Of a stretch of DNA of 64,000 bases, positions 32,110 through 41,559 are shown one piece after another (the stretch's first letter is position 1; every line of letters starts with the position of its first letter). The translations under genes were made by a program, and so were the position numbers. The stretch comes from Brachionus plicatilis (taxonomy: Eukaryota; Rotifera; Eurotatoria; Ploima; Brachionidae): contig QEOQ01000212.1 of assembly GCA_010279815.1 (NCBI GenBank), positions 123,080-187,079 of the forward strand, written 5' to 3'. The notes under the pieces were generated by a model. The model had not been told where the DNA came from, made no database searches, and saw only the letters and a program-made list of their open reading frames with translations.

Positions 32110-34845
32110 TCACTTAGTTAAATTAGTCATAACAGAAATTAGAATTATTAAAAATAAATACACCACAAAAAATCTAGTATTCTTACCATTTGATTCGTGT
32201 GTATAACTTATTTCACAAAATTTTATTTCCAATTTGAAAATTTCTGATTGATTCGACAAAAGAGTACAATACAAATTTTGATCTTGGTATATTTCTGCTT
32301 TGTCACACACGAAATTTGCTTTAAAATAAAAATTTATTATTATTTTCATTTTTTTTTAAAAAGATGAGATTTTTAGTGATTGTGAAATTCTCTACAAATG
32401 GACCAATTTGAAAAAAAAATTTCCTTTTTTATAGCTTAAAATAAAAGATTATAAAATTTAAAAAGATGCGTCTCAAAAGATGATTGACACTTAACATATA
32501 CCTTAAATATTTGTTTTTTAGCGTTGCACTAAAAGCCCAAGAATTTAGATTTGGTGCCTTAAAAAAAAAGTTTTTTCGACTTAATAAAAAATCAAAACTG
32601 AAAATTTCGTCATTAAGTTGTCTTCCAGTTGCATAGATTTTCACCTTTGCTATCTTAAGTCTTGAAAAATTCAATTTTTTCGAGGCAACAAAACCAAATT
32701 CTTGGGCTTTTAGTGCGACGTTAAAAAACAAATATTTACGGTAGTTTTTTATTTTTAATTAATTTCCAATGATCTATATATCAATTTGTAGAGGAGAAAA
32801 AACTAAATCATTTGATGTAAAGATTTTTTTTTAAGATCATCTTTAAGGAAGTTATGAGTAACAGAAGTAGACATTCTAAAAAAGTACCAAAATAGTTTCG
32901 AGTTATTTTAAATTTGGAAGATTTAATTTAAAAAAAAATTGAAAAACTTTTCAATTATTAGCAATCATTTAAAAAAAATTCGAAAAAAAATCTTATACCC
33001 GAATATCTTACTTATAAGCCGAAAGGCTTTTGAAGTTGAATATTTTTTCTTTTTTTCTCCTTTTTTTAATTCTTGAGAAATAATTTTGAATTCGAAGTTT
33101 TATATTTAGAAGAAAACCTAGATAATTAAAAATTTTAATAAAATAATGCTGATCCAAACAACTGAAAAATTCTGTAAAATAAATAATAATTAATTTAATT
33201 TATTTGATTTGGATGAATTAATTTAACAAACGATAAAAAATGGGGGCAAATTGAAGTTTCAGATCAAATTTTAAGATCAAAAGGATCATTTAAAATTTTA
33301 AAGCTTAAATAATCTAAAGATTTTAATAATTTTTAAGTAATAAATACTAAACATTACTAGACATGTTATGTCTAATAATAGTTCATTACCATATTAACAT
33401 CAAAATGATTGATCTCTAATTTATTTAACAAAAACAATCAATAATTTAAATAATTCAAGTCAAGTTAATTCACAAATTCAAATTTATAACTTTTATATCC
33501 ATTCATTCAAACTGAAATAATTTTATTTTTCTACTTCAATAAATTTAAAATTTTAAAACAGTTAATTTTTTTGTCTTTAAAAATAAGTTTTCATTAAAAT
33601 CAATTTAAATATTTAAATTGATTTTAAAGTTCATTTTAAATAAAAAGGGACATTTTAAAATTTTAAATATGAAAATAAACTTGACATGACATGTCAAGTA
33701 AATGCTTTTGAAAAAATTAATTTTTTCTCTTTTATTAAAAAAAATATTAAAATTTATATTTTGATCTTTTGATTTTGATCTCAAACTTCAATTTGCCAAA
33801 ATGGGATCCTTTTTCCAAAAAATTTTCCAAACAAGTTTCTCTTTTTCAAAATCAGAGTAAGTCAAAAGTCTTAAGTCAAAAATTGTCTTATTAATGATTC
33901 ATCTATCAATTTTCGTCGATTAATCTTTTTTTTTTTAACTGGGATTTAAAAATAGCAAATATTTAAAATTATAAAAAAAAAAATTACAAAATAAACTGAA
34001 CCATAAAAAAAGAAGAAGAGCTACAATTGAAGAGAAGAAGAGGTCAACTAAAAGAAACTCGTTCAGTAAAAAACCAAACAAGATCAATTGATTATTTTTT
34101 TGAGAAAATATTTTTAAAAATTTCATAAACATACCATTAACTTCGAAAATAAATACTCCACTTTGATTTACATTACTAAATTGGTTGATTGAATCAAACT
34201 TGTTAGAAGAAAGAAAACTTTCCAAACTTTCGTAGTTTGTAGTATGCCTTAGATTTATTTCAGAACATGGAAAACCTAAATCCCCGTAGCTGAAGATCAC
34301 AAATGATCTAAATTCATCTGATATTGATATTATTTGAAATGAGACTGTAGAATTTATAGCTTGATCTAAACTTCTAATATTAAACCAAGTTAAAACAAAA
34401 GCATTAGTTGGAATAAATCTAACTCCATATCTATCACCGAATTGTGCTTGGATTAATTCTTTCATATTCTCCAACTCAGAAGGACGGTTTACATAGCTTT
34501 GGTAAAAAATACTCCCATTCCCGAACTTGTTTGTCATCATTGACCGGTAAATGTTTATGTAAAAATCAGGTGATTTAAAACCAATATAACCAAATTGGCT
34601 CATAAAAAAACTATCATAATAAATATTCAAATAAGGAAATTTAAAGCCAAATTCATATTTATTAAACTCAATGTCAGTTTTGGAAAGTTCGATATCTCCT
34701 TTCCCGATTCCATAATCAAAAATAAGTTCTTAAATTTAATAATTGAATTGAGAATTTTCTAAAAACATGGACTGAACTTACCTGCCGTTAGCGGATTTTC
34801 TTTTATTAGAAGAATAATTAGAAGTAAAAAATATTTTTTCATCAT
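32110..34845 (-). CDS. NIDO-domain single-pass membrane protein, three exons
   Basis: The model joins exon 1 (34845-34782), exon 2 (34728-34135) and exon 3 (32318-32110). It totals 867 nt, giving 288 residues. Exon 1 is a clean signal peptide (MMKKYFLLLIILLIKENPLT) ending at a GTAAGT donor; intron 1 is 53 bp. Exon 2 is a nidogen-like NIDO domain (LIFDYGIGKGDIELS, then PTNAFVLTWFNI and SFVIFSYGDLGFP), ending at a GTATGT donor in phase 1. Intron 2 is 1.8 kb. Exon 3 starts after TTTTAAAG with two bases that complete the codon. It encodes a short Cys-containing stretch and a C-terminal membrane segment (FFVVYLFLIILISVM). NIDO domains are extracellular modules of nidogen, mucin-4-like and sushi-nidogen proteins. 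Uncertainty: exon 2 can also be read on without splicing to a stop at 33935, giving a hydrophobic tail. The phase match and Cys content favour the three-exon model. Confidence 0.7.
32504..32738. mobile_element. Small foldback element in the NIDO gene's second intron
   Basis: The left part TAAATATTTGTTTTTTAGCG, GCACTAAAAGCCCAAGAATT is repeated in reverse at the right end (AATTCTTGGGCTTTTAGTGC, then TTAAAAAACAAATATTTA). The loop is about 120 bp. No clear target duplication. The 100-codon frame across it is a by-product of the palindrome. Confidence 0.8.
32745..33040. repeat. Member of the dispersed repeat family seen at 2.05-3.11 kb
   Basis: Shares ATCTTTAAGGAAGTTATGAG and the AAGCCGAAAGGCTTTTGAA region with that composite. 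Lies directly next to the foldback element at 32504-32738, inside the NIDO gene intron. Confidence 0.55.
33245..33797. mobile_element. hAT-like foldback MITE, GGCAAATTGAAGTTT family, copy 1
   Basis: Ends GGCAAATTGAAGTTTCAGAT and the inverse (ATCTCAAACTTCAATTTGCC, to 33797) are flanked by a perfect 8-bp duplication AAAATGGG (33237-33244 and 33798-33805). A central palindrome CTTGACATG-ACATGTCAAG lies near 33680. No ORF. Related partial copies are at 54596-54995 and 62136-62330. It lies in intron 2 of the NIDO gene. Confidence 0.9.
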
Positions 34846-35204
34846 TTTGAAAATAAAAACTAAAACTTATTTTTTGCTTTTATGCATTTAAAATGTTATT
34901 TAGATATTATTTCAAGTTAAATATCAATAATTGTTTTAAGTTTGAATTTCTGAAATATGATTTCATTAATTCGAGTCGAAATATCGAATTATCTAAAAAT
35001 ATTTTCCCTTTTTTGTTTATTAAAAAATAAAAAAAAATATTGACAAAGAGATTGTTTTCAAAAAATAATTTAAGTACTTGAGAAAAGGAAGTCAAACCTG
35101 GTTAATCAGGACTCATTAGTTCCCAAAAACCCGTTTGATGAAGTTTGTATATTTTTTGAAACTTCTAATTTCTTTTAAATATAATTAAAATTATTAAAAA
35201 AGTG
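34846..35204. other. AT-rich DNA upstream of the NIDO gene
   Basis: No gene is visible. By position it should include the promoter of the minus-strand NIDO gene, but no motif can be named. Confidence 0.35.
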
Positions 35205-35439
35205 GGCAAAGTAAAATTTTTGATCAAATTTTATTTTTCGAAATTTTGATCAAAACATTTTAAATGCGTAATTAAATTTCATCTCAGATTTTTTTATTCT
35301 TATAGCATTTCAAAACTTTATTTTAAAATTTTTTAATATGGATTTTAATTTGTAAAAATGCATTGAAATTTAATTACGCATTTAAAATTTTTTGATCAAA
35401 ATTTGAAAAATGAAATTTGATCAAAAATTTTACTTAGCC
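35205..35439. mobile_element. Foldback MITE, GCAAAGTAAAATTTTTGATC family, copy 2
   Basis: GGCAAAGTAAAATTTTTGAT at the left and its near inverse ending TTTTACTTAGCC at 35439. The core matches copy 1 at 3711-3940 (AAATTTCAT-CAGATTTT, TGAAATTTAATTACGCATTT). The target duplication is not clear. Confidence 0.8.
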
Positions 35440-35713
35440 AAAAATTACATCTTCAAATGCCTGTTTTAACTCAAAAAATTTTTAAAAAAATCTGAAAAGA
35501 TGTTCTTCTTCTAGATTTATTACAGGCTCGAACTCCTTTACATGCTCAGTGTCTACATCTAACCGAAGCACCGGGCCTATATACACTGCAAGTACTAAAT
35601 ATAAATTAAATCCAAAAAATTGGTCCGATTTTTTATATTTTATTCCGGGCAAACCCCTTATTCACAATATTTTTAACAGGATTATTCAATTTTTTTAACA
35701 TGCAAAATGATTA

Positions 35714-36411
35714 CCGTATTCCCATGTTCGATATTGCAGCCTTACAACCCGAAATACAACTTTGGCGCAGGCTAGAAATACCATCTCGCCCATGTTAAAA
35801 AATTCTTAACTTACACCGCAAGCGTCAAAGTTGTATTTCGAGTCTTGGATCACGTTAAAAGTAAAGTTTTTTAATTTAATGCAGCATTAACATTAGAGTT
35901 TCTGTCATAAATAAAAAAAAATTTTTTCGAATATTTTTTTTATTCGATTTAAAAAAAATACAAAAAATTTGATTCTTGACGCGGCATATTTTTTGAAAAA
36001 ATTTAAAATTGACTTGAAAAATATGATAAAAATTTAATTTTTAAAATATTTATCATATTTTTCAAGTCAATTTTAATTTTTTCAAAAAATAATGCCGCGT
36101 CAAGAATCAAATCTTAGTATTTTTTTTAAATCGAATAATAAAAATATTCATTTCTAATGTTTTTTTCGGTTTAATTTGGGATCCTGCACCAAATGCATAA
36201 TTCAAAAAAAAATTTTTTTATTTATGACAGAAACTCTAATGTTAATGCTGCATTAAATTAAAAAACTTTACTTTTAACGTGATCCAAGACTCGAAATACA
36301 ACTTTGACGCTTGCGGTGTAAGTTAAGAATTTTTTAACATGGGCGAGATGGTATTTATTGCCTGCGCCAAAGTTGTATTTCGGGTTGTAAGGCTGCAATA
36401 TCGAACCGTGG
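35714..36411. mobile_element. Foldback MITE, CCGTATTCCC family, copy 2
   Basis: The left end CCGTATTCCCATGTTCGATA is preceded by TA (35712-35713). The right arm is intact to ATATCGAACC but its last bases are damaged (CGTGGTA). Arms and core match copy 1 closely, including GGCGCAGG and TGACAGAAACTC. The GGTTTAATTTGGGATCCTGC block is in the right arm here. Confidence 0.85.
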
Positions 36412-37613
36412 TACAATAAAATCGGTGGTCGCAAAATTACATTTCCTAATGGAAATTCCGGATTAAAACCCTAAAATCCTACACTAGTGCTGAATTAAAA
36501 ATTAAAATTTGAATTAAAAAATTAAATTTTCAAAAATCAATTATATTTTATTGGTTTTTAATGCAAGATTGAAAATCGAAAATTAATTTAAATTTTAAAT
36601 TTTATTTAACTATTTTTCTTGAAAAATAATTTTTATTAAAATATTAGAAAATTTTACTATCATTCAGCTAATTATACCTGATCTGTTTCTCCGCTACTAA
36701 AACTGTTTTTTTTGGCAATGTGAAATTTTAGTCCAAAAATTACAGTAAAAAAAGTAAAAAAGCTATAATTTTTTTTCTAATAAAGCAAAAATGGTTCTGT
36801 AAACAGTACAAGATTGAACAAATTTGTACAAACGAATTCTGAGATCTGCAAAACTCTGCAATTTTCTATAAAATGCTAACCATCAAATTCTATTAAATGC
36901 AATTAATTGCAGAGCTTAATTAGAAAAAAAATTATAACGTTTTTACTATTTGTACTGTAATTTTTGTACTAAAATTTCAAATTAACTTTTTTTTTTAATC
37001 ACAGATTCCCTTCTTTAAATTTGATAGGAATAAAGCTATAAGCTATAACTTTTACAGTTATTTTTCTAAAAAATAATTTTAAAAGCAAAAAATGACTCAT
37101 TTTTATACTTTATTAAATTATCTATTTGCTAAATATCAACTTCTGAAGGATCGAAACCTACGGTATCATTTGACAGGTCCATAGGTCAGCAAGATCAGAT
37201 TTTGAGAAGGAAAATTTTCAAGAGAAGAAATCAATGATTTGAGCAGAAATAGTTGCAATATTGATCAATGTAAAACAAATGGAGAATTAAAAGAAAAAAG
37301 ATCAAATTAAACTGTCAATAAAAACTTAAATTAAGTTTTAAATTAACTTGAATTTATTATTTCAAATGATTTTTTTTATTGGAATCTTGATGATGTTATC
37401 AATCTTTTGTAACACTTTTGTAATACCAAAACTTTTGTAACAAATAGGATATAATAATGTACTTTTATCATTAGTTTTCATTTTAAGTTTTATTTTTGTT
37501 CCTTTGTTGCAAAATTGCACCCTATTTAAAAGTATTAAAAATAAAGCGGAATCTATTTGCACAGATTTTGCAGACTTCTGCAGAAGGTGAAAAAAAAGTT
37601 GTTTCACTTTGTT
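36412..37613. repeat. AT-rich DNA with the 36.71-36.92 kb dispersed repeat; no gene
   Basis: 36710-36925 resembles 7781-7990 (GTACAAATTTGTACAAACGA vicinity, TCTGCAAAACTCTGCAATTT, TTGCAGAGCTT). Elsewhere nothing coding. The 81-codon minus-strand frame at 37362-37607 has no recognisable feature. Confidence 0.45.
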
Positions 37614-37708
37614 TCATTTACAGAACAAGTTTTTGACTTTTAGAACAAAAGTTATAAAATTTTTTAATTTTTGTATTGGAAGTTTTGTATGAAATTTCAC
37701 AATCGCCA
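37614..37708. repeat. 95-bp dispersed repeat, copy identical to 51627-51721
   Basis: From TTTCATTTACAGAACAAG to GAAATTTCACAATCGC the sequence reads the same as at 51627-51721. A more diverged inverted relative lies near 6930-7010. Confidence 0.9.
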
Positions 37709-38018
37709 AAAACTAAATAGTTGTCTAATTAATTACAAATTCGAAGAAGTTTTGTCTTTTTTAAAATTTGTTTCTAATTGTAAATAATTGAATTAAAAAA
37801 AAAAGAAATGTAAAAAAAATATAATGACTTTATAGATTTAATTGATTTTTCTTTAGTAATAAATTTCTGTCTAAATTGTTTTTGTCTAAATTTTATCTTG
37901 TCGAGTTTATCATTTGCCGAAATTAATTGTGTCGAAATTAACACTTTTTTGGTCAAAATTATCTTTGTCGAAATTATACTATACTAAATAAATTTGTCGA
38001 AAAATAGCATATCCCCTT

Positions 38019-38466
38019 AAATCACTTAAGTGGTTAGAAAAATTAAGCCCAGTCGCGCCACAAATCGTAGCATCTGATTGGAGCAAAACCATCCAAAAAT
38101 AATATAACATAACAAAAATTTATGTTAAAGAAATTTTTGATCAAGCTTTCAAATAATTATAAAGTGATTTTGATCATTCATTACGACTAGACTCTTTGGA
38201 TGAAAATACTTTAAATCAAAAGATTACATGCAATATCCAGGAGACATTTTTGGAAGAAAATTTTGCTAAGTTAGTTAGTTAGTGGAACAGCTGCAATTAA
38301 ATTTTGATAAAGATTCGAAAGCTTCAGGCTTGATGTGAATAATTATTTAAAATCCCAACAGTTCGCAAGCTGTGAATTCACTTAAACATGAATTAAGATC
38401 GCCTAGAGTTAGTAATCAACATCCATCAAGGGTAAAATTGGATGAACAACTCATTTTTAGTTGAAA
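38019..38466 (+). pseudogene. Unrecognised decayed coding region
   Basis: One frame from 38019 reads KSLKWLEKLSPVAPQIVASD, WSKTIQK, YNITKIYVKEIFDQAFK, LRLDSLDENTLNQKITCNIQ and ETFLEENFAKLVS with TAA or TAG stops between these pieces. After a frame change near 38290 another piece reads LKHELRSPRVSNQHPSRVKL to a stop near 38466. The protein-like composition over about 90 codons in one frame is unlikely by chance in such AT-rich DNA. I do not recognise the family; a transposon-encoded protein is my guess. Confidence 0.45.
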
Positions 38467-39205
38467 GGAATCACAAAAAATAGAAGAATGGATCAGAATC
38501 ATCGTGAAAAACTTGGCTTCTATACTAAAAATTTCTACTCGTATCTCCTATGGCATGCTTTATCTCCACAATGCACATAACTGCAATAAGGAAATATTTG
38601 CCAATTATTTTTATTTCAAAGTTCACGAAATTCAAGACTTTAGTGCTATCTGAATTTCACATTTTTGACTCAAAATTCGTAATCTACGCCCTCGAATACC
38701 ACTTTAAAAAATTTTCTATGGGGGGGCTAAAAAATAATTTTTTACACTCAGGGTTCCAAAAATAGCAAACCGTTTAAAAAGTTGTTGTTCTTTAAGACTC
38801 AAAATCTCAAAGATAAAACTTAAAAATATTAAAAAAGTATATATATATTCTGAAAGAGCATAAAATTCTCTACATGCTAATGTAATTTAGAAAAAAAAAA
38901 ATGTGTTTTTTCTGGTTTAAATAGTATCTCCTCCGAGGGATCAATTATGACCAAAATTTTTTTCTTTTAAAAAATTCTAGACAGAATTCTGAACAAATCT
39001 ATGGTTTTACTTTTTTACTTTATTGCTTTATTTTTCTTAAAAAATCTCTTCAAATCATGTGAATTTTAACAAATTTGTATATTAATATTCTTTCAAAAAA
39101 CTCGGTGTCAAATGACCAAACAAAGATATAATCAGTTAGCTTCGGAAATAAAATTGAACCTTAAAAAAATTTTAAAATCAAAATTGGTTTGATTTTATTA
39201 AAAAA
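38467..39205. other. AT-rich DNA without a gene
   Basis: The 71-codon frame at 38550-38765 has no recognisable motif. Nothing else is visible. Confidence 0.35.
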
Positions 39206-39725
39206 ATGGGAAAAAAAACCCTATCAAGCAGGCCATTCTGGAAAAAAATTAATAAATTTAGATCAAAAATAGGATCTAATTTAATCCCGACCTTAACAAT
39301 CAATAATAAAGACTTTAAAACTGATAAGAAAAAAGAAGAATTGTTTGGAGAAATATTATCAACACCATTTAGCCTTAATACTGACCAAAAATTCTCTGAA
39401 AAAGATAGAAAAAACTAATTCTAATATGGAATTTTTCAAAAATAATTTTCAATCAAAAGTTTATGAACTAATTATTCTAAATGAATTAATTTCGGCCTTA
39501 AGAAAGTCTAAAGGGGAAGCAGCTTGTGGACCTAATCTTATTCATAATTTAATGTTAAAAAATCTACCTTTAAATTTATTAAATGAACTGATAGAACTTT
39601 TTAACTTAAGTATACGAGGAGGTATAGTTCCTATAGCTTGGAAAATTGCCAATATCACTATGATACCTAAGAAATCTTCTTTAACATAAGATCCATCTAA
39701 TTATCGACCAATAAGTTTATTTATT
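39206..39725 (+). pseudogene. LINE fragment: linker and start of reverse transcriptase
   Basis: The plus strand reads SSRPFWKKINKFRSKIGSN, the usual link between LINE endonuclease and RT. After a frame change it reads ALRKSKGEAACGPNLIHNLM, RGGIVPIAWKIANITMIPKK and DPSNYRPISL, the first RT blocks of Jockey-type elements. It breaks off at 39725 against minus-strand LINE sequence. Both ends are truncated and a stop splits the last block, so it is inactive. Confidence 0.85.
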
Positions 39726-39789
39726 TATTTAAATTGAATTAACCTCCTATTAGGAGAAGTAAATGTAAAAATTTTAAATTTGAAAAACT

Positions 39790-40010
39790 TTAGAGAATTT
39801 ATTTATAGATTTTAACTCAAAGTCTAGATTTGATAGAATCTCAATACCGAGATAGTCTTTCTTATCTACTTTTGTTAAATGATTATTGCCTAGATAAAAT
39901 TCATTTTTAAAAATATTATTTCCAAATTCAATTATCTTTGATTTAGACGGGTTAAATTTTATTTTCCATTTATTTCCATATTTATTACATATACCTAGAA
40001 GCTCTTGTAA
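39790..40010 (-). pseudogene. LINE reverse-transcriptase palm fragment
   Basis: The minus strand reads LQELLGICNKYGNKWKIKFN, PSKSKIIEFGN and VDKKDYLGIEI, the segment that follows the RT catalytic YADD motif (helix, then the W-K-(I/L)-x-F-N-x-x-K motif, then YLG). No stop is visible over about 70 codons. It is probably a downstream part of the minus-strand LINE at 41.8-45.3 kb, separated from it by a MITE insertion and decay. Confidence 0.75.
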
Positions 40011-40832
40011 ATGCGATCGAATGCTTAGTTAAAAAGTAAGCATAATAATTTCTTAAATTAACGAAATGATTTTTTTATTATTGGTAATGATTTAACATAT
40101 GGCGATTTATTATTTTTTAACTAAAATTACTGAAACTTTAACTAAAATTACTAGAAAAAATTTTTTTTTCCTAAATTTGCATAACTGATATTATTCTTAT
40201 TAATTTTTCTAAATCGTATTAAAATTATAAATTAAGCATAATTTTACTTTAAAAAAACTAAAAATCAGCAGATAGACGTTTAACTCGATTTTGAGCATCT
40301 TTTTAAGCCAGAGAAGGATGTTTTGTACAATTAGATTTTTTTTTTTTTAAATTAGAACAATATTTGGATAATTAAGAATATTATGTTATGAATTTTGATG
40401 AAAAATGTAAGTTCTGTAATCTGGTTTCTAATTAAGATCTCAATAATTCTTTGCTAATTACAATTTGGTTCATATAGAGGCAAAGTATAGAAAAATTTTT
40501 TTAAAAAAGTTAAATAAAATTTTATTTTTTTTTAAATTTAATTAAATATTGAAAAAACTAGCATCAAACTTGATTTTTAAAATAAATTCACATTTTTAAA
40601 TTAAATAAGTAATTTTATGAAATGTAAGTCATTTTTATATTCATCTAGTAAAATTGGTAAAAAATCAGTAATTTTAGTTAATGAATTAGCACACGCCTTT
40701 AACATATTATGCCACAGTCTCAAAAAATTATTTCAAGTTGATCATAAAATAAATGGATTAATAATCGATTTTTAGAATTAAAAAGAGTACAAAATCCGAA
40801 AGACAAAAAACTTAACTTCGCAAAGATAATTA
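40011..40832. other. AT-rich DNA without a gene
   Basis: Nothing coding or delimitable is visible between the LINE palm fragment and the MITE at 40833. Confidence 0.4.
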
Positions 40833-41559
40833 CCGTATTCCCTTGTTCGATAATGCAGCGCCACAACCTAGAACACATCATTGGCGCAGGCGCTTTACTA
40901 AATCTCGCCCATGTTAAATTCAACTTAACTTGTGTTGCATGCGCCAAAACCGTATTTCGGGTTGTGGCGATGCACTATATCTAGGGTCTTGAGAATGGTG
41001 CTGCATTATTTAAGTTTAGCAAAGGGATAATATTTAAAAAAAAAAAAAGAATTTTTTTTAATTAAGTATTTGGTGCGGCATTAAAGTTTAAAAATAAAAA
41101 AGAATTTAAAATTAAAAAATATTGTCTTGAATTATTTTTATATTTTCTTTTTAAATCATTCAAATAATGCAGCACCATTCTCAAGACCCTGGATATAGTG
41201 CATCGCCACAACCCGAAATACGGTTTTGGCGCATGCAACACAAGTTAAGTTGAATTTAACATGGGCGAGATTTAGTATAGCGCCTGCGCCAATGATGTGT
41301 TCTAGGTGTAATGCCGATGGATGGGTTCTTTCCTGACAATGAGGCGGATATGTGAATAGTTATTAAATGATAGGATGCGGGTGCTTTTTCCTAAATGCCT
41401 TAACAAATCCCTATGAGACTTATGCAGCCCCGTATGGATGACTTATTCAGCCAGAGCCTAGAACCAATCAGTTGGAATCAGAATCAAAACAAATAAAAAG
41501 TCGGGGAACATCTTCATTACATAGGTTGTGGCGCTGCATTATCGAACAAGGGAATACGG
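40833..41559. mobile_element. Foldback MITE, CCGTATTCCC family, copy 3
   Basis: Ends CCGTATTCCCTTGTTCGATA (40833) and TATCGAACAAGGGAATACGG (to 41559) are perfect inverts, with TA on both sides (40831-40832, 41560-41561). Next to the ends it has GCGCCACAACCTAGAACACA instead of the CCTTACAACCC of copies 1-2, so it is a distinct subfamily. The right arm is split by a 215-bp TG...CA insertion. Confidence 0.9.
41307..41521. mobile_element. Solo-LTR-like insertion (TG...CA) nested in the MITE
   Basis: The insert starts TGTAATG and ends CATTACA (7-bp inverted ends) and is flanked by a 4-bp duplication TAGG (41303-41306 and 41522-41525). The undamaged left arm of the same MITE supplies the empty site (TTCTAGGTTGTGG on the right-arm strand), which confirms that TAGG was duplicated on insertion. 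A TG...CA terminus with a 4-bp duplication fits a solo LTR of a Ty3/BEL-type retrotransposon. It is more GC-rich than its host and carries an AATAAAAAG TATA-like word near 41493. Confidence 0.8.
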
